Part shown: positions 1 through 11,494 of the stretch, piece after piece
How the letters are laid out: every line of letters begins with the position of its first letter
How positions within the stretch are numbered: the first letter of the stretch is position 1
Origin: Samsoniella hepiali
Lineage: Eukaryota > Ascomycota > Sordariomycetes > Hypocreales > Cordycipitaceae
DNA length: 64,000 nucleotides
NCBI GenBank assembly: GCA_001455915.2
Contig: LNDK02000066.1
Span: 3,472,001 to 3,536,000 of the forward strand
Reading direction: 5' to 3'
Notes under the pieces: model-generated
Told to the model about the DNA's origin: nothing
Seen by the model: the letters and a program-made list of their open reading frames with translations, nothing else
The model's database searches: none
Position numbers and translations under genes: made by a program

Positions 1-272
1 CGTTTGAATTTATAGAATCCACGTTATGGCGATCTTGCATTACAACGCCATCATTGATTGTTGCTCAAGTGTGAAGAAAAGTCGACTCCTATTACATGGA
101 GTTGATCTATATGCTTTATTCGCATATGATCTTGCATAATGCAGATAGAATACATGAAAGATAACAGGCTCCATGAACCAGACCCAGATTTGATTTCTTG
201 CCCATTTCCAATCCTTTTGTCCCCAGACCGAAAACGAAAAAAAAAATGACACAAAATAACGTGTACACCCGC

Positions 273-2665
273 TTAATGATGGTATCCATTCGCACCTCGC
301 CCCGCCATTAATGTCTCCAGCTCGTCCTTTGCACTGCGATAATTATCCTGCGCCTCGCGCTCACGGCGGCTGACAAAGGCCAGTTCCTCGCGGAGAGACC
401 CGAGGCGCCTGTTGACGGCGACGTCCTCGGAAATGGCCAGGGTTTTGAAGCCACTCAGCGCAATGCGTGCCTTTTCCAGCGCCTCGGCCGCGTCGACCGT
501 TTTATCCTTGAGCATTTTTTGACGCTTTTGGTAGCCACCGAGGTGGAGGCTGAGCTTCTTTTCGAGTTTGGCGCCTTCTTCGGCCAGCGACATGATGGAG
601 TCCTCGCAAACCTGTAGGCGGTTAGAATCTAGTAAAATGGTACAAGTTCACTTAGTGTACTTACGTGGAACGAAGCTCTCATGGTGCTTCGCTGCTCTTC
701 TTCGTCGGCATCGGCATAGCAGCCAAGACCCAGCATAGTGTCATCGGTAGCCCGGCTTGTAAAGGCGGATTGAATGCTCTCAAAGTCTGGCAGTTTCTGT
801 GTCTCAGCCATGATGAGAAGGCGCGCATCGGCCAGCGAGTTATCGTCAATGTGAAGGAGCGGTTTAGCAGTTCCCTTGAGCTGTGATCCAGGCAGAGGGA
901 AGTTGGTAGCGTCATTGGCCATCAGAGCTGCTACCTCCTGAGCAATCAGCGACTCGGCTTCAATTCCCAGACTGCTAGCGCTCTTGAGCAAAGCTGAAAC
1001 ATCAACTACTAGTGCCCGAGGAAGGTTGCGCTGCATGACTTGTGTTCTGCGTCGTCGTTCCAGCTCGTCAATGGCTGCCTGGCGTTCCCGCGCTCGTCGG
1101 TCCCGATCCGCTGCATCTTCTTGTCGTTCTTCAGCGGTCATGAGCTCAGCTTGCTCCTCGGGAAGCTCCAGCTCGAAGTCCATATCCTTGGGCTTGGGAA
1201 GCGCCGCCAGGCCTGAGCGGAGCTGGTTGCGCGCAGACCTTTCGTGGTTTCTGATATCTTGCGGTGTCGCTGAAACCAAGGACATGCCCCCATCACGGTT
1301 CAGCGCAAATGTATCGCGAGGCGTCCTCATCGGTGTTTGGCCGGGGCGACCAGGCGTTGCGCCGATACCATTGGCGGCCAGTGGCGTAGCCATGGGGTTG
1401 GGGGTCGCCGTCGTCTGTTTTCTGGGGGCAATGCCGTCGAAGCCAGTCGAGCTTGCTCCTTCGTGCAGAGGAGTATTCTCTCCGCCAAGAAGGGCAGACT
1501 TGGTATCGTTCAGCGCTCGAATATTTCGAATTTCGTTGGCGATATGATCCTCCTGCTCCGGAGCCTTGGGTGTGCGGATGGGTGTATCGCTATTGAGAGT
1601 AGAATATGTGTTGACGAAGCCACGGGTGGCATCGTTTTCGCTCTGCCTCGCTCTGGTGTTGGCAGCCTCGCCCATCTTGCCCATCTTGACAATATCCTCG
1701 AGTTCGCCCTCGCTGACCTGCGGCGCAGGCAGGTTCAAGGCGCGTCGTTTGCTGAGTTGCTCCGCCTCTCGTATCTTTTGCATTTGACCAGCCTTGATGG
1801 CAGCCTTTTGTGTATCGGATTGGTTCTCCTTGTCGCCCTTTCGCTTCTTCCTTTCGCCCTCGTCGCCTTCGTCACCCTTGCGCTTGCCAGCGAGCTGCTT
1901 TTGGGGATCAAAAGCCTTCAGCGCTGCTTCGTTGAGCACTTTCTCGTCCGTTGTATCGTAGAAACCAGGAACCGCCTTCTTTTCGAAAGGGATATCCGCA
2001 TTATAGTCCATTTCGCCCTTCTTGCGTGTCGTAACTTTGATATTGATACCGGCTGTCTTGAGCTCACGCCTCTTTTGTAGGGTGGCCATGCGCCGCGACT
2101 CTTCTTGTTGACGCTCTCGAGCCTTTCGCTTGGCTTTTTTACCCTGTGTGTTGGCAAGACGGGCTCTGGCCTCGCTCAGCATCTCCTTTTCGTCCTCGTC
2201 GAGATCGATGGTGTCTGGCCGAGCAGGTTTGGATTCGGGATCGGGGTCCAGCTCGCCAGGTCGCAGTCTCCGAACATCATCAGCGCTGGGTGCCTGTGTT
2301 TCGCCGCCGTCGGGGCCCATCAACCCGAGGCCAGTTGATTCGCGGGCTTCGGCCTCATCCAACAGCTTTTGGTAGCGCTCGAGACATTGGTTGGCAGTGC
2401 GGCCGACGATGGGGGCAATAGTGCGCCACTGGGTGGGCATAATCTTGGCGAGATGTAGTAGCTTCTCATCTTCATCCTTGCTCCATTCAATCTTCTTGAT
2501 GCTAGGGTCGAGCCATTCGTTCCATCGGGCTTTGCACTGCTTGGGCGTCTTGCGCGCGAGCAGCGAAGACACGCGCGCCCATTGGTTTAGGCCATATTTG
2601 GATACGGAGGCTTTGAGGATCTCATCCTCAATGTTGGTCCACACGCCACCCTTGACGACAGGCAT
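273..2665 (-). CDS. cef1: Pre-mRNA splicing factor Cef1/Cdc5
   Basis: Core subunit of the Prp19 (NineTeen) complex, needed for spliceosome activation in the nucleus. Two exons are seen: 2665-665 and 611-273, separated by a 53-nt intron (donor GTAAGT, acceptor CTACAG) that keeps phase 0, giving 779 residues, the usual size for fungal Cdc5. Residues 1 to about 105 hold two Myb/SANT repeats with the expected spaced tryptophans (GGVWTNIEDEIL..., KKIEWSKDEDEKLLHLAK...). A long charged, lysine/glutamate-rich middle follows, with a KKxKR-type nuclear localisation patch near residues 265-280. The C-terminal part, including the short second exon, is coiled-coil-like and in this family contacts Prp19-complex partners. 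The start is the first ATG before the Myb repeat (MPVVKGG), which matches the conserved N-terminus of the family. Identification is firm; only the exact 3' splice site lacks independent support. Confidence 0.95.
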
Positions 2666-4220
2666 GGTGGCGGTTGCGATGAATTGAATATGCCTAGGAT
2701 AGTCGCTAGCTACGCAGACGCTTGTCGCGAAGAACAGAAAATATCAAGATGGAGGCGCGCCCAGGTGCTGAGTCAGCAGAGCTGTATGGAGTACTGGGCT
2801 CTGGGGCTATTTAGTTGGCGATGGTACCTGGCAGCTTGGCTTGTAGACATGTTTCACCCGTCGCGGCTCCGGGAGATGCGGCTTTGAGAATGTCATGATT
2901 TTAAAAGACGAAAAATGAGAATCCATCTGGCATACATTCAGGCCTGTTTTTTACTGTTGGTCGCTGACCAGGTACGTGAATTATCAACCCTGGTGAGCAT
3001 GGTACACGTACAATCAGCGTCTGATATGCTCGAGATCACCCATTCGTTGCGCATGGTATCATCATGTCGCAGCTCAGGCTAATTTATCCCTGCAATGTCG
3101 AATGACTGGAAACAGCTGCTGATGCAAGACTGTCTGTCTTTGTCAGACCAGGAGCGTGAAACAATGGCAATAATGTGTGTGTAGTAGAGTGCTCCCATGG
3201 GTCTACCCACGTCAGCATAGTACCATCTTTTTGCGTGCATCAACTCTGCCCACTGGTCCGCGACAACTGCCGACGGTCGAGAATGCCTATTTGTCCAACT
3301 TGACTGGTGCGTTGTCATTATTCAATCACCACAAGAGGTAGCGTCATGGATGGCGACAATCAGGCCGGGTACCGACACGGGCCCGGAGGGGTACGGCAGC
3401 CGATGGCAGGCCGCGGAGTTTGGGAGGAGGAAGCGGCGCGATGCAGAGAAAGCCCAGAGCGCCAAAGCGGAAGAAACCATGGCGGCGCACGGCACAGCCT
3501 TTTTCTGGGAGACTTCCCCAGCTTGAAGCCCCCGAGCGGGAAGCTCTAGCCTGTCTGTTCTACCTGTGCAGCGCTGGCCAGATGAGCTGACCAAGCCGGT
3601 CGCCCAATCAGTGGGCGGATTAAAACCTTCAGGGCGCTAGCGAAAGCTCAGTGTAGTTATAGCGGGTTTCGCGGCCCACACACACCTGGGGCAAGTCCTC
3701 ACAAAGCGCTGTCTCACCAAATCGCCCCCCTACACTCCCTGTAAAGGTACCCGGTTAGGTAGGTAGGTACCTAAGCCACTGCAGGTACACCACTTGCATG
3801 CTTCCATTGTTGACCACAAGTCCGCAGGCATGCATTGCTATCATGATACCGCGGTTCCGTCAGCCGGCCGGTTCGCCCTAATAATCTAGTCGCCGTCCGC
3901 CCACTCCAATTCTTATGCTTTTCCTTTCGTCTTTTATTATACATGTCTTTTCCGGTCCAGATTTTCACTTCCCTACTCGGATATTCTGGTTTCGCATGCA
4001 ATGAGCGCGTCAAACGGTTGATTGCGTAGTCTGCTTGCTACCAACCCGCTAATCAATAGCCACATTCCCCGTGTGCCCTCGAGTGCCGGCTCTGCAACCG
4101 ACCAATCCGTCGCCCTCCCCCGCCAGCCTCAGTCTAGCTACTGACAGCGCGCCGATATACTCGTACGAAAGCCACCAGTGCGACGTCCTAACGCCGCGTC
4201 CACACCGGCCGTACCTCGCC
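2666..4220. other. Intergenic region, divergent promoters
   Basis: This stretch separates the divergently transcribed cef1 (-) and an MFS gene (+), so it should hold both promoters. I see a short GGTA/TAGG repeat around 3754-3772 and pyrimidine-rich stretches toward the MFS start. Short open frames here have no family features and no splice-consistent continuation. No RNA gene or repeat element was recognised. Confidence 0.5.
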
Positions 4221-6056
4221 ATGGTGCAACGAAACGGCGCCGCCGTTCGGTCCGCCAACGGCCATGCGACCAGAGACGCCGACGAGACGAGCCGACTACT
4301 GCCCAATGGCCCGGAAGAAGAAAATAACAAGCCAGTATGGGACGGCCTGGCCGAATTTGAACATCTGCCACGGTGGCGCAGACCGTCAATCTTCTGGTTG
4401 ATGGGGCCGTATGCCATCTTCACCCTGGCATTTGGCGGCATCATCGTCCCCAAAGTCACACTGTAAGTAACACACCAATGCGCATTACAAGGGACAATCT
4501 CGCTAACAACAGGATCGCACAGTATCTTCGACCTCATATGTAACAAGCATTACGCCGACAAGGCCGCCGCTGACCCCAGCTTTCACATTTCGCCCATAAT
4601 GGGCGCCGACAACCCCCAGTGCAACGACCCAGAGGTGCAGAAAAAGGTGGCCGAGTTCATGCTCGTCATGAACCTGCTGACGGGAACCCTCAGCGCCATC
4701 AGCGCCCCTACTCTCGGCAAGCTCTCCGACCGGTTCGGCCGCCGGCGCCTGCTGGCGCTCGCCTCGGTCGGCGGCATCCTCGCCGAGGCCATCACCATCA
4801 TCGCCGCCAAGTTCCCGCAGACGGTCGACTACCGCTGGCTCGTGCTCGGCGCCTTCTTTGACGGCCTGACGGGCTCCTTCACCAGCGGCAGCATCCTCGG
4901 CCAGGCGTACGTGAGCGACTGCACCCCGCCGTCCAAGCGCGCCGTCTACATGGGCTACCTCCACGCCTGCCTCTTCACCGGCATCGCCCTCGGCCCGCTG
5001 CTGGCGGGCTACTTCATCAAGGTCACCGGCAGCGTCCTCACCCTCTTTTACGTCGTCCTCGTCTGCCACGCCTGCTTTGCCACCTTTGTCGCCTTTGTCG
5101 TGCCCGAGTCGCTGTCCAAGCGCCGCCAGCAGATTGCGCGCGACAGCCACAGCAAGGAGAAGCAGGCGCGCGCGCAGCACACCTCCAAGCCGTGGCTTGC
5201 TGCCCTACGCAACTACCACCCGTTCGAGCCGCTCGCAATTCTCTGGCCGACTGGGCCCGGCACGTCGACGAGGCTGCGCATCAACCTGGTCGCCCTGGCC
5301 ATCACGGACGCTGTCATCATGGGCTCTATGATGTCCATCGGCGCCGTCCTCATCTTGTACACAAAGTACATGTTTGACTGGGACACCTTTGAAATCTCCA
5401 TCTTTGTCTCCGGCCTCTCATCCATCCGCGTCTTTGTGCTGCTTGGTGTCTTCCCGCTGGTCAACTACTGGTTCCGCATACGACCTCGGCGCCGCCGCGA
5501 GCGGGAGACGGGCCAGGCATACGTCGAAAAGACGGCCGGTGCCGACAATGTGGACATTTGGGTCCTGCGTGCCGCGTTACTATCCGACACCCTAGGTGCC
5601 GTGGGCTACTCGCTGGCTCGCAGTCAGCCGCTTTTTGTCGTCAGCGGCATGATCACGGCAGTAGGCGGCCTCGGCAGCGCCACGATCCAGTCTGCCATTA
5701 CCAAGCACATCCCGCCATCGTCGGTAGGACAGGTGCTTGGCGCCGTGGGCATGCTCAACGCTCTCCTCCGTATCGCCGGCCCCGTTCTCTTCAATGGCGT
5801 CTACGCCATGACGGTGAAGAGCTTCCCGCAGGCTGTCTTTGTGATGTTGCTCTGCATGTTCGGCCTCGGACTCATGGCCACTTTTGTCGTCCGGCCCCAT
5901 GGTAAGTGATTCTTCAAAATACTGCCGGCACGAACTTGTATGCTAACTTTCTGGACAGTTGTCTGGGAGCACGAGAACGAGGCGCCGAAAGCGCGTCCCA
6001 ATGAGACGCCGGACGCTGCGGCTTTGGCGCAAGAGACTGACCCGCTGATCGGCTAA
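4221..6056 (+). CDS. MFS transporter, DHA1/TetA-like
   Basis: Plasma-membrane or organelle H+-coupled carrier of the major facilitator superfamily; substrate unknown. Three exons (4221-4462, 4523-5901, 5959-6056) with GTAAGT donors and CAG acceptors encode 572 residues; phases 2 and 1 are satisfied across the junctions. The N-terminus is cytosolic, with an acidic TSRLLPNG-type segment. Helix 1 begins near residue 55 and is split by intron 1. The loop 2-3 signature GKLSDRFGRRRLL (motif A) is intact. A charged central cytosolic loop (SKRRQQ...KEKQ) separates the two six-helix halves, and the tail ends in a second ETDPLIG acidic dileucine-like motif. Exon 3 encodes only the soluble tail. The internal methionine at 4599 is not the start: the upstream exon supplies helix 1. 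Neighbours do not indicate a substrate. Confidence 0.85.
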
Positions 6057-6567
6057 TGTAGAGCCACTTTCTTGGGTATAATATCGTCATTAGTACATGG
6101 GTTTAATTTTCTGCTTCTCTCCACGTCTACGGACCTACTTTCTTTCGGAGACTTTCTTTTTCAACTCTTGGGCATAACTTTAAGCGTCTGCGTATATGGG
6201 ACTGGGATTTGTGTTTTAGCATAGACAAGGGCCGCATTAATGCTGGGTATAGACGTCAAATACGAAACACGACGGAGAAATCATTCAACTTACAATATGA
6301 AGATTTATAATTCGCTGTGATAATAAGTTCGTAATCGCTATTCATCTTGATGCCTTGATGTGTGTGATGTGGGTCTGTCGCCCAAGTACTGCGTCACTTA
6401 GGCTGTGGCCCAGGTTTCGACTCTCCGGTGACTTTCCGACATCTTACCTGTCCATCAAGCTTCGCATGGTAATTGCGACGATTATGATCCATCGTCTAGC
6501 TTCACGTCAGCTTAGACCGTTTCCCGCGCAGAAAATACTGGCCTCGCCAGCAACACAGCGACTCAAC
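6057..6567. other. Intergenic region; possible N-terminal extension of the next gene
   Basis: Holds the 3' end of the MFS gene and the leader of the HIT-family gene. The reading frame of the downstream gene stays open upstream of its chosen start, with in-frame ATGs at 6466 and 6484. These could give a basic presequence (see findings). No other element was recognised. Confidence 0.5.
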
Positions 6568-7267
6568 ATGTCGACAAACGCCGACACGGCCGAGATCAAG
6601 TTTGGCCCGTTCCCAGTCACCAAGCAGGTCAGTCTACACCCTCTTTTAAGCCAGCTTTCCACGTCAATCTTTCCTTGTCCCCCAGCATCCTCCTCAAATC
6701 ATCTTATGCTGCCATTGTATGATCCGTTAAATACTCATGCACATGAGTCTCTAGGTGTTTCTGGAAACGCAGCACAGCTTTGGCGTCGTGAACCTCAAGC
6801 CCATCCTGCCCGGCCACGTCCTCGTCTGCCCGCTGCGGCCGCACCGGCGCCTCACCGACCTCTCCGCGGCGGAGACGGCGGACCTGTTCACGACGGTGCA
6901 GCGCGTGCAGCGCATGCTCAGTCGCGTCTACTTCAAGACGGACCGCCCCGAGGACGGCGACGGCAGCTTCACCGTCGCGGTGCAGGACGGGCCCGCGTCC
7001 GGTCAGACGGTGCCGCACGTCCACGTCCACGTCATCCCGCGCGTCGCCGACGACATGGGCGAGGGCGAGGCCACGGATGAAATATACGTCAAGATGGCGT
7101 CGGAGGAGGCCAACGTCGGCGGCGCGCTGTGGGACGTTGTGCGCCGGCCGGAGCCCGGGGGCGGCATGCCGCGCGTCGAGGACGCCTGCCGTGATGCCCG
7201 AGAGCCCGAGGATATGCATGACGAGGCAAGCAGGTACAAGAAGGTCTTGGAGGGCTTGCAGGGATAG
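6568..7267 (+). CDS. hnt2: Hnt2/Fhit-type bis(5'-adenosyl)-triphosphatase (HIT family)
   Basis: Hydrolyses Ap3A-type dinucleotides to AMP plus ADP; the Fhit branch of the histidine-triad superfamily. Exons 6568-6627 and 6755-7267 (intron 127 nt, GTCAGT...CTAG, phase 0) give 190 residues. The catalytic triad HVHVHV is at residues 108-113, preceded by GQTV as in Fhit proteins. The N-terminal core motif PILPGHVLVCPLRP is also present. The insert between the triad and the C-terminus is typically variable in fungal Hnt2. I chose ATG 6568 because MSTN...KFGPFPV matches the cytosolic family start. Two in-frame upstream ATGs (6466, 6484) would add a basic, acid-poor leader and might give a mitochondrial isoform. 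The gene converges with calcineurin A. Confidence 0.9.
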
Positions 7268-7722
7268 GATCAAATTTCGTTTCGATCTACCATTTACAAT
7301 AGTTAGACGAAAAATATATGTGCCAGGCACCCAAAAGTGGGTGCTGGAGACAGACGAGGTCTCCAGAGCTAGGTGGCCTGCTAGCAAATCCCCGCCAAAA
7401 CACTAGCAAGAATATTAATATAATATATATAAAGAAAGAATTCTTGGATTTATTTCACATTTTAGAAAGTCTAGTTAGTGATTTAGTGAACATTATGTCG
7501 CCCACTAGCAATCTTTTGTTGGGCACAACGTATAGTGGCCCAGAGGATACCGTCCCGTGCCAAGTCGATTTATTTTTTATAGCCATATTTACTGTCACTG
7601 TTTATAAGCTCTCACGGACTGTGAACCGTGGTCACATGCGTATCATTCCCGTTTCCTACAAGTCCAGGTCGTTAGTAACTCGTGGTTCAGCAGTTGAGCA
7701 TCCTCCCTGAGCAGGGCATGAC
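7268..7722. other. Convergent 3' intergenic region
   Basis: Lies between the 3' ends of hnt2 (+) and calcineurin A (-). It is AT-rich around 7400-7440 (ATATTAATATAATATATATAAAG), as expected for 3' UTR and polyadenylation sequences. No gene is supported. Confidence 0.5.
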
Positions 7723-9544
7723 TTACACGCTAAGTTTTCTTGAAAGCGCCTGGAGCTTCTTGTCGCCATCTGCATCCTTCATTGCTTGGGCCATTGCGCG
7801 ATTTCTCTCTTCATCTGTCTGTCGAACCACTTCGTCGGCGGATGGGGGCAGTCTTTCATTCTTCAAGTCGACTTGCTGCGCAGCATCGAAGCTTTGGATG
7901 GCGTTCTTGATACCTTCGGCACCGAGCATAAGGGTTCCGGCAGGCAGTCGACCGCCCGATGCAGACTTGAGCTCCGTGACCCCCTCTGATTCCTCTCGCA
8001 GTACACTAAAAACGCGTGAAAGTCGGCCAATGGCAAGAATTTTATTCTTGAGCGCCCGTCTCCTGAACTCCAATGATTCTGGATCATGGCTACCTGGGGT
8101 AACAGCACTAGGGGATGTCGAGGTTGTGTCGTCCTGCAGCTCCTCGTCGGAGCATATACTTAGGATGGCAATCAACATATCCATCATCTTCTCGCCAACA
8201 AATGGTAGCGACCACGAGAATACATCCATAAAGTTGGGAAGCCAAAATGGATGTGGGGTGTGGTTGAACTGGCGAATGTTGATGACGTTGTTTTCGTATT
8301 TCAGCACAGCTGCCTTATTGTTGTACATGTCGATATAGTTGGGGGCAGAGAACAGCGTGATGACACTCGGGAAGCCTGTGTTTTGGCTGGTGCGATACAT
8401 GCGGTATCCGGCATCTTGTGCCTCGTGCGCTCGAATGACGGAGAGTAGATTGTTCCTCTTAAGGAAATCGCATGCGGCATGGTAGGTATAAAAGTATGAG
8501 CACCCGCGGACGTCATTGTGGCGGAAGAAGTCGGTATTAGTCTCTTCGCCAAAGTCTTCTGCGGGATCTGCCCAAAGAAGATCACACATCAAGCCTTGGG
8601 TTGGGGGTTCGCGGAAACGATCAAGCTATGCGTGCAAAGTTGATTAGCACTGGGGGTTTTTGTTTTGGGAGAAATAGCAGCAAACCTTTCGCAGATCATC
8701 TAGCGTTTGCAGCTCGGGACTTAGACCGCCATGGATGCAAAGAAATTGCTTGTTGACGGTAGCGGCAAGCGGCAGACTACAGAATGACTCGATGCAAGCA
8801 TCATATATGGTCTTGGAGTACTTGTGCTCGCACTCTTGCTTGAAGCTGAAGTAAGTGGTCAAATGACGGCACTCGTGATTGCCTCGGAGCAGGAAAAAGG
8901 AGTTGGGGTAGTGGATTTTGAGGGACCAAAGGTAAAAGACGCATTCGATGCTAAAGTAACCGCGGTCGACATAGTCGCCCAGGAAGAGGTATTGCGTCGT
9001 TGCCGGGTCGCCTCCCACTTCGAATAGCTTGACGAGGTCATAGAACTGGCCATGCACGTCGCCGCAGATGGTAACGGGCGCCTCAATGTCTAGCAGGGTG
9101 CTTTCGGCGTGAAGAAGCTCGGAGCCAGTGTTTATGATGAAGAGCGCCTGCTCTTGGGTAAGTCGGCCCTCACGGAAGAGGTGGTCTTTTAAGATTTTTA
9201 GGTTGGGCTTGGTGCGCGCTTCGTCTTGATAAAACTGGTCGTCGGTAAGAGGTTCCCAAGCGGGGGGTTGCACGTCTACGGAGATAGATGGCCATCAGCT
9301 ACTGGCTAGTTTGCGGGGCATGACTGGAGGATACGACAGAGCATAACAGCAGAGGCGCATTCTGACCTTTGCAAAGACGATCTTTGGTGTTGACTTGGGT
9401 GCCATCGTCCATGGTATGGATGGAGAAGTCAATGGTGGGGACGGGTTTCTTATGCTGGATGGCACGAATGGCATTGTCGACCTGTTTAGTGCCGGGCGGT
9501 TCGGAAGCGGGCGGCGATGCGCCAATGCCGTCTTGGCTATCCAT
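7723..9544 (-). CDS. cnaA: Calcineurin catalytic subunit A (PP2B)
   Basis: Ca2+/calmodulin-activated serine/threonine phosphatase that, with calcineurin B, dephosphorylates Crz1-type factors and governs stress tolerance, hyphal growth and virulence in fungi. Three exons (9544-9367, 9275-8686, 8625-7723) with introns of 91 and 60 nt give 556 residues. Metallophosphatase motifs are complete: GDVHG (131-135), GDYVDRG (159-165), RGNHE (190-194), plus the later HGG and SAPNY motifs. They are followed by the calcineurin-B-binding helix (about 378-417), a basic calmodulin-binding helix RRRALKNKILAIGRLSRVF (about 445-463) and an autoinhibitory segment ending NERLPP (about 494-518). The start (MDSQDG) follows from the N-terminal exon that joins in phase 1 to the conserved DVQPPAW segment. 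All regulatory parts are present, so this is a full-length regulated enzyme. Confidence 0.97.
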
Positions 9545-11494
9545 GCTGGTATGGTTGATGGTGTCAGGAGGAGGGCGGCAGGCAGTGGGGGGCGAATGGC
9601 GATGTTGACATTGTCGCTGGTGGGATGGCGGGGTCACTCAGGTGCAGAGAGAGCGGGCACACGACAGCCTTATTATTGTGGTGGTCTTGTGGCAGTGTGG
9701 CTGGCACGCAACTGGTGGGCTTACGTTGCTCCTCCTCCGCAGCCACAGCCGTGGTGCAAGCAAGCAAGCGTGGTAGCGCTGGATGGTACCTTTGTACGGA
9801 GTAGTGGAGGTGAGGAGGAACGCGGAACGAAGACAAGGGCCAAGCCAAAAACCAGACTGATGAAGGCTTGGGGGCAGCTGACACACATTGGCTGCGGAAT
9901 TTTGCAGTTGGCCATACAGTTTATCCACTACACGATTCACACTGTATGCACCTACACCGTAGAGGATCCATTTGCCGTTGCGCTAGTAGGTCCTTGTTAG
10001 TGTTCGAGGTAAAGAGATAAGGTAAACAAAGGCCACTCCTCTTGCTCTTGTCGAGGGAGGGGCAACTGGTAGATTGCTTGTTTGAATATAGTGATACGAG
10101 ATGAGGCTTTGGGGGCCAATGGATTTTCCCTGACTGTTGGGTGTTATGTAGCGCCGTGTTGCACAGCTGTGAAGCCCATTCCTCGCACGGCAAAGACAGA
10201 GCAGTGGTGGCCGTCGAGGGCGGCTGGCCAAGGCGCGGGGCAGGCGGCTTTCGGCCACGGCAAACGGGAGGCGATTTTAGTTGCCATTGTGAGACAGACC
10301 CGGGCTTGTCGATCGCCCGATACTGTTACACGGACGGGAGCAGCGATAACATGACAGCCACGGTTCTGGTGCTTGGGCCTCTGCGGTGGTGTTGAGAAAG
10401 ACAAAGCCGATAACAAGGTCGATGAGTACCATCTATGTACTTGTATGCAGTGCGAACTGCAAAGTGCTCGCTTGGATCTTGGTGCGTTTATCTGCCAGAC
10501 CGCCAGCTCCTTTGTCGGAGCGTCCGTCGCTTTAGCCAGCTGCCCGCTGCCAACTCGTTCTTTATGTTAAAGCACCTTGAGGCTGTTTCGGCAAATGCAG
10601 GGCGTGCTGCAAACCATGCATTTGGGGAATAGCTCTGGCCAAACTGCAAGTGGCGCACATGGCAGACTGCGAAGCACACATGCATCGGTATAAGTGCATG
10701 CATTCCTGCTCTGTTGACTTGGGCGCCACCGGGTCGTCGCAATCAGCCTTCGGAGCAGAAACCGGAGGAGACCAGCCCAGCTCATAAATTAGTGCGGTGG
10801 CGAGCAGCGAAAGAAATTTTTAGTGGGCAGCCGCCAGGGTGCAACTCGCCCAAAGGGGCGCTGAAAGCAGCCCGCCAGGGCCTGCCAGGAGCCTGCTAGC
10901 GGCTGTCATTGTCTCTGGCTAGTGGTGTCTCAACTGAAAGACGGCTTCACAGCGGAGCACAGTCCGCTGGACGTCAGTGAAAGCAGTGAAAGGTGCCCCG
11001 CTGTCGAGGTTCCGGCGCCGGAAACTGGAGCCTCCCAGCACCTATACCCACTGCATGCAGCTACCTAGCCCCCTGGAACCTCGACTTATGCAACGCCACC
11101 AGATGCGACAGTGTGACTTACTGTGTTTGCCGCAGCGGCCAAGTCCTTCATATTCTGCTCGCTCCCACCACGGTCAAGTTCCCCTCCCTCCCTCTCTTTT
11201 CTCTCTTCATTATTACCATTGTTGTCTGCGAGCTGTTTCTGCAGTGTCATTTTATTCTTAATCTCTCCAAACATCTCATTTTGACTATATTTCATGCTGC
11301 ATCGTTGAGCAATCGGCCCTCACTGCTCTAAACGTTGCTGCTCCTGCCCGCCCACCCACACACACGCCACTACCACCACACCACACACCACACCACACCC
11401 GCACATTTTTCTACGCACAACAGCACACGCACTTCTCCCTCCCGACTTCAGTGCCTGTGTTAGCTGTCGTAAGCTCTTGCCGCGTTCTCGAGAC
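9545..11494. other. Long divergent promoter region
   Basis: Nearly 2 kb separates calcineurin A (-) from an MFS gene (+). The MFS-proximal half has CT-rich tracts (about 11180-11270) and a CA-rich low-complexity run (about 11350-11404), typical of fungal promoters and 5' leaders. Open frames here are short, overlap on several frames and show no domain features; none is called. Confidence 0.5.
11350..11404. repeat. CA-rich low-complexity tract
   Basis: An imperfect run built of CCACACC/CACACA units about 90-145 bases before the MFS start codon. It probably belongs to the 5' leader or core promoter of that gene. It is seen directly; function is not known. Confidence 0.7.

Noticed and set aside
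5038..5238. Open frames on either strand within the MFS gene and other GC-rich genes
   Set aside because: These are shadows of the real frames and carry no independent features.
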